A stretch of DNA of 64,000 nt, taken from the NCBI GenBank assembly GCA_963978905.1, contig OZ022260.1, positions 46,273,551-46,337,550 on the forward strand, given 5' to 3'. The notes beneath the pieces are model-generated. The model did no database searches and had not been told where the DNA came from. It saw only the letters and a list, made by a program, of their open reading frames with translations. This document shows positions 13,401 to 25,100 of the stretch, in pieces. Both the position numbers and the translations under genes were made by a program. Numbering within the stretch: the first letter of the stretch is position 1; each line of letters starts with the position of its first letter. The stretch is from Trichostrongylus colubriformis (lineage: Eukaryota; Nematoda; Chromadorea; Rhabditida; Trichostrongylidae).

Positions 13401-15510
13401 CAATCAGAATTTTTACATGACATGGTTTTTATTTCGGCTTGGCGGGGTAGCATTGAGTCCTGTATACCTCTGAAATTCATTAAGTTTTCCATCCCTCTGT
13501 TTACCCGTGAGTACATCCCAAATATACAAACGCCACCTGAGCTTCATTGTTCAAATACTGGATTTTCATGAAAAATTACCCAGCAAAATGTTGAGAGGAA
13601 CATTTGTAGCTTGCATATGTCCATTATCGAGCTCGCAAGTGAGCCTTGTTCAGTTTTCACAGAATGTTCTCGATGTTCACGGATTTTCAGGTCTTCACTT
13701 TTATGTGATATAGCCGAAATTTACATAAATCATGTTATAGCGAACCCGGCAGTACTCTGGCTTCCTTCGTGCTATTTAATGAAACTGAAAACTTTGCCTT
13801 GAGAAAAGGGTTTCTGAGCACGGCGGCAATAGCTGAACGGGATTGTCTCAGGCGATGTCGTTTGAGCTTTTCTGTAGTGTACTGGAACTGTAGAGCAGTT
13901 ATTACAGTCATTGAATTTTTGTTAATATAGTTTATTGAATTGAATTTTTGATCTTTCGCTCTTTTAGCGGGAAAAGAACATTTAGTTGCCAGCTAGCTAG
14001 CTTACGAAGATGGCATGATTTTGCCATTGAGGTGTGTGTATCCGTACATACGCATGTTGGACGAAATTCACATGCGTGTTTTCCTATGCGGTCTGAAGGT
14101 GCTGAAGCGAGCTGAGAAGAGGCAGAGTGGCGCGATATTGTTCGCCTATTTTACATAGAGTCTGCATTGTTGATTCTTTTATTGATCATTATGGCAGAGT
14201 CGAGGGAAGGCATGATGACTACTCGCCTTTCCGGCTGCGCCAATAATAGACCAGAAGGACGCGGAGTTCGTGGTGTGTGTTTTCGTAGCAAAGAATCAGT
14301 GGCCTGTAAAGGAAATGCAAGTCAAACCAGATGGCACCTCACCTGGGGGGACATCTACTGCTGTGAGTACGGTAACAGAGAATGTCATGGCAACTTAAAG
14401 ATTAAAGTGGTGGGTTATCTTGAAGGTAAGCTCGAAGGGTTTGTTTGGGGACTTTACGACATCTCAGACCAATCGCATACTTCCACTTAATTAAATTAAA
14501 TTAAAAATAAATTTAAAAAATAAACGATAAATTACAAGTAATAGATTATTATTATAAAATTATTATTATTAATAAATTAAATTATATTAAAAATTAAATC
14601 ATTTATCGAAACTCCTCTTTGGGCTATGTTCAAGTGTTCGCAGGAAGTTATGTTTCCGAAAAACGTGGCATGGTAGGGCGGTGGCCCAGCAGCTGAAGTT
14701 GCAGATTCAGTCACCCACCTCAACCAGCCTGCATCTGTTCGATCTAATCGTATTCATCCCTCCCCCAAACCTCGATTAATGCCATTGATTGATTACTGGA
14801 AACCTTGACTAACCCTGTGAGGACCGAAATTTTTCTGGGACATGCATTGGTCTACCTACAGAACAACGTACAGCTCAACTACGCATCGAAATGCGTCTGG
14901 AATGGAGGAGTTCGAATACCTGGCTCATTCACAAAGAGAGGCTGCATTTGAAAAAATTCTCAAAAATAGCTGGTGAAGGAGCTATCCTTCATTATGACAG
15001 GAAAAGGTTCTCAGGTATGGTAGAGATCTGAATTTCAGTGTTAAATTATTTCTCCGCTCTGACCCATAGTACTGAAGGAATATCATGTTTAGACGACGGA
15101 GCATTCTCCATTTTAAATCAGCTGAAACCTCCCCCCTTTCAGAAGTCATAAACACCTTGCTGGGGCCCTGTATAGTAGTGGGGTCTGTCAATTCATCCTA
15201 CTTGTCTTTGCATGGGTAGCATCCGTTGCCGATGAAACAGGTTTCAAGCCATCCATCTCACATTAGTCGGAGTTTTCAACGAAAAACGAAAGCGGAATCT
15301 CAGCAGTGTAGAGCGTCTTGTTCCACGGCGGAAGCCAAAATATCATCTTCCAATCCAAAAGTCTCATCTGTGGCTTGAAAGGTGAGCATCCCTGGGTGAG
15401 TCGACCGACTTCACCTGGAGACCTCACGTTTTTACGGTGGAGGCTTGCAAGTGAGATTGAGCCGCCTGATTTCATGCTCTCAAAAACAAGACGGATTTGG
15501 AAGGCCGGAA
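10490..15510. other. Gene-poor stretch with an AT-rich low-complexity tract
   Basis: No supported gene. A frame at 14167-14490 (+, 107 codons, Cys-containing) has no recognisable domain. An AT-only tract lies at about 14488-14605. A weak tRNA-like A box (TGGCCCAGCAG near 14681) followed about 50 bp later by GTTCGATC could be a SINE relic. Other frames lack splice context. Confidence 0.4.
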
Positions 15511-15824
15511 TTTGTTCCCACCGTAACCCTGATTAAAGGACGCATACCCGTCCTTTGAAGATCCTGCAGCCAGCACGGTTGAACACGGTGGAGGTAGGGA
15601 TTGTCGAAGATGAGACAGATAATTTGGCTGATGATTTTTCATGTAGGAGGAGGGGATATGAATTTTAGCCTAAGCCTAGGGAGGGAAGGAGCTTCGACAT
15701 CGGTGAAAAGCATCCGTCTCACCTTCGACAACCCCAACTTTCACCGTGTTTAAAGGACCGTGCTGGTGGCAAAATCCTTAAAGGACGCGTTTGCGTATTA
15801 CGGTTACGTTACGGTGGGAACAAA
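15511..15824. mobile_element. Inverted-repeat element (MITE, family M) with a family G core
   Basis: The termini are TTTGTTCCCACCGTAACCCT at the left and the inverted counterpart ending CGGTGGGAACAAA at the right. Subterminal blocks around TTAAAGGACGC are also inverted. The middle (about 15640-15715), including TTAGCCTAAGCCTAGGGAGG, matches the inside of the family G MITE at 16800-17030, so the element is a composite. Confidence 0.7.
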
Positions 15825-16799
15825 TCACGGCCTGCGGAATCCGACTTGTCTCTCAAACTTGGACCTCTTCCATTTGGTGTTGCCGGACCTCTTCAGATCT
15901 TCCTGACTACCAACGATGGAAGAGAAGTCAGTTGACAGTCTGGTGCGGAGTGACCCGACCCGGTCTCCAGCAGCATGTCCCTCCGTGTGGGGCTTTCCGC
16001 CGCTAGGCAAGTGCCGCCGCATCGCATTCGCTCGCTCGCGCACTTCTGCTACTCGACTGGTCTAATTGTGCCTCGATGGTGTGGTGTGGTCGTGCTGGTG
16101 CTGGTTGTCGTCGGTGCAGGGGGGGATTGTTGTCGGCTGCGTAACCTTATCGGCGATCGTCTCGTCCACCTCCTCTCTTTTTCGCCCGCTTCCTCACTCC
16201 ATCCCCGGCTGCCACACCATCGCCTCCTCGTCGTCGTCGAAACGTCACCGCTGCTTCACCCCTTGGCGTTGATCCAACTTATTTGCACTTTGTCTCCACC
16301 TCGTCATGTACTTCTTCTTCACCCTGAACCGTTCTGGACCACCCATACTCGCTTCAGTGGGGGTTCAACTACACTTCCCAGTTGTTTTGCTTGTTTGTGG
16401 TGTTCTATCAATCATCACTGTTCATTTCAGTGACCTCATAATTGTGTAATGATTTCTGACAGTTTTTCTCGTCTTTTTGTCGACGCGGCCGGCGGGCTGC
16501 TGCAATGGCGGCGTTCCGTTGTGGTCATGAGCGTTGCGCGGGTACACGAGCACCGACCAGGAACGCAGAGGAAGTGGGAGAGCGCAGACGGCAAGCGTGA
16601 CGTGAAGAGTCCACAAAAATGAAACCCCCACGGGGAGTGGTCTTTACCCGGAGCGGCCCAGATCACACGGGGAAGGAAGTATTTCGAGACACCCTGAGGA
16701 ATGGGTTCCTGCTAATTCATATGGGTTGGGAATGACATTTTGAGCTTTTCGCAGTGCTCCTAATTACCCGAGATGTTTTCCTCGTGAAAAAGTGGATTC
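15825..16799. other. GC-rich stretch without a supported gene
   Basis: Frames are open on both strands because of high GC (15950-16450), which makes coding inference unsafe. It could be a promoter or first-exon region, but no start, splice chain or conserved domain was identified. Confidence 0.3.
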
Positions 16800-17030
16800 G
16801 GGTCAAATCAAGTCGGGGGGGGGGGGGGGGGAGACGCAATTTTGCGTAAGGTCGAAGCTCCTTTCCCTCCCTAGGCTTAGGCTAAAATTGATATCCTCTC
16901 CTTCCACATGAAAAAGCATCTGTCAAAGCATAGGCATCTGCTTTAGCCTAAGCCTTAGGAGGGAAAGAAGCTTTGACGTCGGTGAAAATTTGACGCAAAG
17001 TTGCGTCTCCCCCCCGACTTGATTTGACCC
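16800..17030. mobile_element. MITE, family G (copy 1), hAT-like, with a poly-G/poly-C terminal repeat
   Basis: The termini are GGGTCAAATCAAGTCGGG and its inverted copy ending GACTTGATTTGACCC. A G run follows the left terminus and a shorter C run precedes the right one. A perfect 8-bp duplication, GTGGATTC, flanks it at 16792-16799 and 17031-17038. Eight-bp duplications are typical of hAT elements. The internal arms containing CCTAGGCTTAGGCTAAAATT are themselves inverted. Confidence 0.85.
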
Positions 17031-17181
17031 GTGGATTCTTCACGCGAAGGAGACGTTGGATACCATCCTCCCGTAATGGAGGCAACTTCAGGTTGTCATG
17101 TCACATTTCGATCCGGTTTGGAAGATTTCCGTTTTTCTGTGAATAAGATAATGCGCCATCCATGCTTAACCGCCGCGTGAA

Positions 17182-17624
17182 CGCTCCAGTGTAATTTCCT
17201 CCAAATGGCTTAATTGATCGTTTTTATTGATTTTCCGGAATTTTTCTCTGTCTCTCAGCTCTCTGACGTGCTTGTTTAGAACCAGAATTCATACAAAAGT
17301 AATGTCAATAGCAAACCCTTCCAGCAGAAGTTCACAGTTGTGTAATGTGATTTCCAATCGCATTTTGTTTCATTCCATGTTTCTCCAAAAAAATTTAAAT
17401 GATCAGCGCTCCAATGTAATTTCCTTCTAATGGCTTAATTGGTCGTTTTTATTGATTTTCCGGAAATTTTCGTCCATTTCTCTACCCTTCGACTTGCTTG
17501 TTTAGAACCAGAATTTATACAAAAGTAATGCCTTTCAGCAAAAGCTTACAGTTGTGTAAGTGGTTTCCAGTCGCATTTTGTTTCATTTCACTTTTCTCCA
17601 AGAAATTTTTTTAATGATCAACTA
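17182..17624. repeat. Tandem duplication of a ~225-bp unit
   Basis: Unit 1 starts CGCTCCAGTGTAATTTCC at 17182 and unit 2 starts CGCTCCAATGTAATTTCC at 17407. Both continue through TTGATTTTCCGGAA, TTGTTTAGAACCAGAATT and CGCATTTTGTTTCATT. Several substitutions and small gaps separate the copies, so the duplication is not recent. The 67-codon frame inside unit 1 is not supported as a gene. Confidence 0.85.
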
Positions 17625-18342
17625 GGGCCATCGTTTTCAGGAGGTTGTTGTGAGTAGAAATCATTGGGCCGAGGCTCTCCTCTCACCCTGAAAAGACACA
17701 CGTCGCTGAATGTCTTTCGCATTAATAATCAATAATACGCGTTGTTTTTGAGAACTGCGTCCATTGACTCCACACGGGGCTGGAGATGATCGCGACGCAA
17801 CCTTCTACTCGCTACTGCCCACATAGGTTCCACATTGATTTATTCCTAATTCGTTGCATGAAGCAGCGCATTGCTCTTCCCATTCGCAAAGCTCCCACTC
17901 ACTCTTGTAATAGCAACCCATTTGGTTGATGACGAATGTTCCAGAAATGTTCGGTATTATTCGTTTGTCTAGCCTGGGATGAAACTCCTCCATGTGGAAA
18001 CTCCCAGCCGATCAATATCTCAGTCGATCATTTTACGCTTCTTTATAGGGGCTAGGGCTAGAGCTACTTGTTAGAGTTACATTAATATATTAAATGAAAG
18101 TGGACAGTAAGGTTGCTGTCATTTTTCGCGAGTCTGCAATTTTGCGAGTCTGCAATTTGCGATTCTGCGATGTTGCAATTTTGAAGGCGATTTTGCGACT
18201 AGGGTTATTGCGATGCGACGACTTCGCTATCATCAACCATGCTATATCGCATGGTTAACATCAACATGCAAGAGTATTTATTTTCCTTTGCTGTTTTCCT
18301 TTGCTATTTTTATCCTCTAGTTCTAAAAGTGGAAAAGAACTA
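17625..18342. other. Unannotated stretch with degenerate GCGAGTCTGCAAT repeats
   Basis: No gene is seen. At about 18126-18200 a degenerate short repeat (GCGAGTCTGCAATTTT and variants) occurs several times. Confidence 0.4.
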
Positions 18343-18515
18343 GGGTTAAATAAAGTCGGGGGGGGGGGACGCAAAATTTCCACCGACGTCAAAGCTTCTT
18401 TCCTTAAAGTAGATAAAACCTGTGCTCTGACAGGTGCTTTTTCATGTGGGAGGAGAGGGAAAGGAGCTTCGACGTGGACGCAAAGTTACGTCTTCCCCCT
18501 GACTTTATTTGACCC
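18343..18515. mobile_element. MITE, family G (copy 2), shorter
   Basis: The termini are GGGTTAAATAAAGTCGGGGG and the inverse ending CTGACTTTATTTGACCC, with a G run just inside the left end as in copy 1. Flanks AAGAACTA and AGAACCTA look like a decayed 8-bp duplication. Internal blocks such as GGGAAAGGAGCTTCGACGT match copy 1. It is about 60 bp shorter than copy 1. Confidence 0.75.
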
Positions 18516-21157
18516 AGAACCTATTCCTTCCTCTATTAACGCTTCGGCAAAAACATACGCTTGAATGTGCAGACTGATCCCTGAAAGGTCCATCCGAGAT
18601 GTTTAGATTTGCAACTATTTCAAAGATACTCCCCCCTCCCCTCATTGCGATAGCACCTTTTTCGGAAATGATGCACCATTTTGGAAGGTGGGTCAAGTAG
18701 TATTTGGTAATCAGTTGGGACAATGACTGTATCGATTTGGCTCATGCATGATAGGAATGGAGTGATGGAAGGGAAGCTTTGTTTGACGTGTCGTGAGTCG
18801 TTCGGTTGTTGAACTTGTGTCGATCGAGTTTTTGTCCTTCGAGGTTGGGTGGTGGTTGACTGGTCGGCAAGGAGAGCTGCGTGTGAGGGGGTGTTGTGAT
18901 GTCGGTCGATTCGTCACTTGATTACCTCTTCGGAGTGCCCGTTATCGATTTCCCCGCTAAGTTGACGCCTCTTCACCTGGTTCACCAATCAATTTGCTTG
19001 ATTGCTCGATATTTAGTGGACAACGCTTCGATCATCACTTTTAGTACTTGGTAAGTTAATGTATTAGTGGACAAAGTGGGGGGACATGTGGCATTGTGCC
19101 AAGATCATTAAAATCTTTATTTTTGGCGAACTCTACGAATCATGCGCTATTGCCACAAGCGCCAGTCTACAGCGCCACGTATGCCACGTACTCTTCTCAT
19201 AATTATTTCAGGCAGAGTACATTGTTTTCATGGTGCCAGAGGGGTCCTCTATGTTAGAGGAATGAGAAGGGAAGGGGGGACACAACAGCCTGGAGTATGG
19301 TGAAGTAAACCGTTCTCAAAGTAATGGAGCCATCTGCGAGTGTATGTGGGGAAGAGGTTTCACCTATCTCTGTCCTCCTGTTCATATTTCAAAAACTTTT
19401 GTTGAGTGGAATCTATGCCATAAGCCGTTGGCCTCCTCCCAACTCCTGTCGTCATATGTATAGCTCTGCGTCTTCTTCCGAGAAATCTTTGTGAGTTGCA
19501 AAAATTGTATCTGCGTGTTAGGCGGCTTTGTAGAAATAATAGCTTTATCTAAAGAAGAGTCATTAAGCAGTTCCAGTGTATCAAAGTCCATGGAACTTCC
19601 ATGAGTTTTCTATGTAATTTTTATTCTGCATTTTTTCAATTACTGCATACTTCTTGAACGACACCTGATTAAGGGTATACTTTAGGCAGAGATTTCATTC
19701 GCATTTTGTATAGGGATGTGAAGGTGGGCAATAGTTCTGAATAACTCTATCTATTTTCTCCAATGACACAATTTCGAATGTAAAAAAACTTGCCCATTAT
19801 TCCCTTGCGGACGTTAAAAGAGAAGCGCTAGGTAGAGAAATGAGCATCGAACTAGTTCATAATGTTGGCCATGACTTGACAGCCGCTGTTTTGAAAACTC
19901 GTTGACTCCAAATGTGAGGAGTCAAGGTCACTCGGGCCGGCGTTAACGGAACCTTGAGGTTTTTCCGAAAATAAGCTTGCCCATTAGCGCTTCTGATCAA
20001 TTTATTTTGGATGGTTGGTTTCACCAATTCTCGGCATCCACAGTGTAGATGGCATCTCAAGATTCCGTGTCATATGAACCTTTCAATTTTGTATCATTTC
20101 TTAACATTGTGTTCATGGTTGTTCTGAGGTCCCTAATGCTGTAATAAGTGGCTCAGTTCATCAAGGTCTTGAATTCATAAACAAATGAGCACTGTTCCCC
20201 ACTGTTTCTAACTCTCTGTCGTTTTCTTTCCACACTTGTTGTCTTATCACTGTGTCTTTGAACCCTATTGGAACTCTAATTTTTCTCATATTTTTTTATA
20301 TTTATTTGTGATACATTGGACAGTCTCGGTTATAATTGAGACATCAGGAGCATTCACCGCCAACTTCTTCCTCCCTGGGTTCAGGCAAAATCCACCCCCC
20401 GTCACTTACACTCATTCTTCATATCTTCCACCTTTATAGGCTTTTCGATTGTGTTGGGATGTGCTTTCAAATATAATCAGCCTAAAATGCTTGATATTTC
20501 CTCATATGCCCTTTATTTTCTTTAATTGAAGTCATCCTAAGTGTGTTTAGTGTTAACTACTTTCATCTTTTCTCGGTATTGTATGTATTGTAGAAATGAT
20601 GAAGATGCTAGGCTTTGCGATCCTGTGTTTTGCAATGTCACGATTTCGCTCATTGAACTGCAGTACAGCGTGCTGCCATTTTGATACAAAGCTGTAGAAT
20701 CACGGGTGTTGACCTTGCCTAACGCGTAAGATTTGAACGTAGTTCATGGCGGTACTTAACGCGGGGCGGGGGTCAAACATCGAAGCTTGAATGTGTTGAT
20801 GGGATAAAACACATCCGTAACTACTGCCTGTCGACCTTTCTCATGCTCAATCATGGCGATACTAGACCCTTCATGCTTACTACAACTTTTTTTTTTATAG
20901 TAAACCGTGGAACCCTCCTATAGGCTTTATTCGTGCTTTGTTACGTATCTTCCTAATGTGCAGACGCGGTACGGCGCTTTCATTTCATATAGTGGCTGCG
21001 AGGGATCAGCCTGAGGTTATACCCCGCGATTTTGCTATGCGCAGGGTTGCACAATACGCAGGTTCGCGTAATCGCAAGTGATGTCTTGCGCACTCCCTTG
21101 TGAGGGTATTATTGTTCCTTCACATTGGTGGTCTCTCAACGCATGAAGTCAGAGTGG
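18516..21157. other. Unannotated intergenic stretch
   Basis: About 2.6 kb with no gene, RNA or repeat that I can support. Short frames on both strands have no recognisable domain. Confidence 0.4.
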
Positions 21158-21160
21158 TAA

Positions 21161-21302
21161 GGCCGCTTCCATACTTTGCGCACCGACGCCGTCACGCGCG
21201 TGCCTGCGTCACGCGCGTGCCTGCGTCACGCGCGTGCCTGCGTCACGCGCGTGCCTGCGTCACGCGCGTGACGGCGTCGGTGCGCAAAGTATGGAAGCGG
21301 CC
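21161..21302. mobile_element. 142-bp hairpin MITE with TAA flanks and tandem 17-mers in its loop
   Basis: Arms starting GGCCGCTTCCATACTTTGCG and ending in the exact inverse (CGCAAAGTATGGAAGCGGCC) form a near-perfect hairpin. TAA occurs at both borders (21158-21160 and 21303-21305), a 3-bp duplication typical of PIF/Harbinger-like elements. The loop is a head-to-tail array of a 17-bp unit, CACGCGCGTGCCTGCGT, with about four copies; each unit contains the self-complementary CACGCGCGTG. Confidence 0.8.
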
Positions 21303-21305
21303 TAA

Positions 21306-22167
21306 AGAACCCGGGAAAATATTACGCCTATGTGGGAGTGCTCATGACACACATGCGATATGCGATCCTGCAGATCGTGCGATTCGCAAGATCGCAGATC
21401 GATACGCACATAATCTTCAGTCGAACTGCAAACGGACTTCTGACCGATCTCATGGCATAACCTTAGTCGTAATTGTAAGAGAATGTTTTACGTTGTTGTG
21501 TGTTGATGCCATTACAATCACATATTGTCTGAAACTAATACTGATAACCAACTAAAATCTCATATCAAATCATATCGAATTCCTCTACCCTCTCCCCGTA
21601 CAGTCACTATTTGCAGATGGACACACAGATAGCCTCTATACCGACACCAGATGCAGAAAATGTGGTTTACGTGATAGAGGAATTTTGGTTTGGCTGTTTT
21701 TAGTTTGTTGTTGGTAGGTCCCTTGCCGAAATTGATGTCTACCTTGTTAATTTTTTGAAGATTCTGTACCCTCCACGATCTGGCTAGTCGTCTCTTCTTT
21801 ACCTGTTCGAAACATCTTTTGCAAAGTTTTATCCACGAATATCAATTGCATTTCTTTTTTTCGTGCACGTTTCGCACCGTAACGATCGTCGCTTTTCCTC
21901 TCAAAATGCTCAATTCTATGCTTTATTTCAGTTAGTCTATTTTCGACTGCTTGTCGACGACGTCTGAGGATTGTACCGGCCGTCGCTCCAAGAGTTTATT
22001 GGTATTCCTAATGAGCTTGTGATAGCCCTGCGTACCGTCACTGATCTACGTGCAGCCATCGATTATCGCCGGTCAAAAATCGACAATCAAGAACCAGTTA
22101 TTCGTGTGTGTGTCTATCGATTACCTGCCGATCGGTAACTATTGATTACTTGGAGCGATTTCGCTCG
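21306..22167 (+). promoter_or_regulatory. Upstream region and probable 5' UTR of the dcp-66 gene
   Basis: This stretch precedes the first coding exon. A strong acceptor-like CTTTATTTCAG ends at 21931, about 236 bases before the ATG. In nematodes such a site without an upstream donor often marks spliced-leader trans-splicing. That role is inferred; no transcript evidence is available here. Confidence 0.3.
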
Positions 22168-25100
22168 ATGATCATGGCACATGTGGACAGTGAACGTCCT
22201 ATGTCAAATGGATGCGAGAGTAATGGCGATGCCATGCTTGAGCCAATGGATTTGAGCTCTCCTGTAGGTTTACTGGTTTATATGCTATCTCACGTTTACT
22301 GTTTTTTTTTCATTGCATGCTTTCTTCAAAGGTCTCGGTAGTTCCTGGATCGGGTTTATCAGAAGACTAAAGTATACAGTTTACTCTTGCTGGGAAATAC
22401 CGTGGCTAGTGGTTTTGTTATCTTAGGTGAACGACTAATGTAACGCTTTTCCTTTCCGTCTCTCAGGACCTATGTGAAAATGTTGAACAGTAACAGGGCA
22501 AAAGGGTGTAGTAGGTAGACTATTCCACCAACTAGTAGTTAGTTATGTAGGCTATGAACTTCGATGTTTGTGAATGTTCTGATATCATAGCTCACGCGGC
22601 TATATCTGCATGCTTTCACATTTGTAGCATTAAATACTACTAATACGCAAAAAGTTCCACATAAGAAGGTTTTAGACACATTCTCGACCTGTATCTTTCC
22701 AATATTATCCACGTAATAGCACATGTATGAAACGTACTGAATCTGACATTATCAGTGTATCATATCTTCCAGACTATCAGTTTGACTGCTTTAGTCACTT
22801 GAGAGGGTTGTTCACTTGGAACTAATTGATGAATTTAGATGCCTAACGGTACGCCAACGAAGACATGTGTGGAATTCCCGGACGGCCAACTGTCGCCAGC
22901 ATCATTACGACGCCGCAGTACTCGCGCAAGTGCTTTGAAAGCGCAAGAGAAGATCAAACTTAAAGATGATGTCATTGTCACGCCGAATATGGAAAGGGTA
23001 AGTGTTTGGACACTCGTACTTATAGCTTCCGCTCAAACTCTTTTTGTTGTGGCAGCTACTGTACAACCGACGTGTTCCTCACATATGTATAACTCTCCAG
23101 AGCTGTATATGCAGGTGCTTGACGCGAACCATTCAACAGTTTCTTGATAGTCCACGTAATCGTGTACCAAAAAAGAAGGCACATGAGGCTGCGTTCACAC
23201 CCTACTGAATGGGATTTTTGGCGATGACATATACCACATCATTTTATTTGCACCGTGGCAATTGCAGAAATCGTGGATACACCGATTCGCCAATTCTCTC
23301 AAATCGCAGATGCTCTTGTTTTCTCGATAAGCATCTTTTACTCAACGCCGATCTGCCAAAAATCCCATTCAGTTTGGATGAACGTGGCTAGTAGAAATAC
23401 TGGGCTTTTCCAGAAGATTTGACGCGTTCATTGGGTCACATACATAAATCAAAAAACTGGAGTCAAATTCGGATAAAGGTACGAGGGTGGGCGGCAAATG
23501 AGTGGCAAGAGTTGCTGGAGAAGAAACAATTTCAGCCAGTTTCTTGTTTCGCTTTTTAGTTGTGGCGTTCAGTATATGCATAGCAGAAATCCTCTCCAAA
23601 CCTGCATCAAACCCAATAAATGGATCCAAAATGTTGAGTCATCTATGGTAATCGCTAAAAAGGCACGGAAGGTATTAGGAAACGCACGGGTTGAAGCAAC
23701 CGCTGCGATCGCATGGTCGAATGGGTAGCGGGATGAACTTTTAGTGGAGCGGCAGAGGGGGCTCGGCGCTGATAGAACGTCTGCAATAATAGTGTGGTAT
23801 GCGTGCTGAGGAGGCCCAGTTAGCCCTGAAGACGAATGCCATTCGAGTTGAAATTTGACCCAACTTTGAAACGGTGGGGTAGAAATGTGTACGTGGTGAG
23901 TTTTCTACTTGTACAAACCAACAGCTTCGATAAAATTCGGTGGAACAGGAGGAAGCAGGATGGACGACTTCTATGCGAGCTGCGCCCAGTAACGCCATAC
24001 AATGGCAAAGAATAGCACATATTCCCTGACATCGGCTGACGACCTCTTTTCGTTAAATGCTCTGTGGTAGTATGGTAGTACTAGTGGTCCCAAATTTTTG
24101 AACCTGGGTACCTGGGTCAAACTCACGGGTAGGCTAGAAACTTGTTCTTTAGGGCACGTCGACCCCCCCCCCCCCCCGCCCCTTGATCACGAGTATTATA
24201 CGTGAAGGCCGGCGGTTCCAAACATATCAGTCGTCTAATACACAAAAAAGCGAAAATAGGGGTACCCTAGAAGAAATCTTGCATACAGTTTGCATGTGCA
24301 GTCACTTATGAACGCAAAAGGACGACTTGGGAAATCGCAGAAATCTGTCCTCAGTGGGAATCGAACCACCAACCATTTTCTGACACTCCCATAAGCGTTT
24401 AGTCAAATTTTACATTGGTTTTTTGTCTCATGTATGGCATGTATCCATACTATATATAAAGCGCTGGGTGTAGGTTGGGACACACGAATCTAGGCCGTGA
24501 CCCTGTAACAGCCTGTGGCCTTTGACCTAAGCCTTGAATAATTCAGACAAGTTGTTGACGTAAATCGTGTCCTCCTTGCAAGTCTGTTCCGTTGTATAGC
24601 CAAATTGTCTGAATTATTCATGTCACAGGGCAAAGGCCACAGGCTGTCACAGGGTCACGGCCTAGATTCGTGTGTCCCAACCGTCACCCATAAAGCGCTA
24701 AGGCGTCTGTCCCTCCGTCTGTCACGAAATTAGGTATTATATGAAAAACGACCTGTGCAGATGGGGCCAGGTGTGGTATGGGTAGGGCATGGGACAGGAA
24801 GTAAAGACCACACATGGACCAAATTAAGCTCCGCCCACGGGGGCGGGGCGTGCACTGGAATGTTTGGCTTTCAGCCCGAAAATGTTGATTACGTTCGAAC
24901 GTGCTCCTAACGTAGGGAGAAGATGGATTTAGGTCAGGGATGAGTTTCTGAAGGTCAGGAAAGAATGCAGGGCACAGTGGGCGGGGCATTTGAAGTGGTG
25001 GGCGGAGCTTGGACGTCACATGAAAAACGACCTGTGGAGATGGGGACAAATGCGGTATGGGTAGGGCATGGGACACTAAGTGAAGACCACACATGGACCA

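Noticed and set aside
14681..14760. tRNA-like A and B boxes
   Set aside because: The B box is imperfect and no cloverleaf could be drawn, so it is mentioned only as a possible SINE relic.
24350..24400. Reverse-strand GGTTCGATTCCCAC resembling a tRNA T arm
   Set aside because: No D arm or acceptor stem lies at the right distance.
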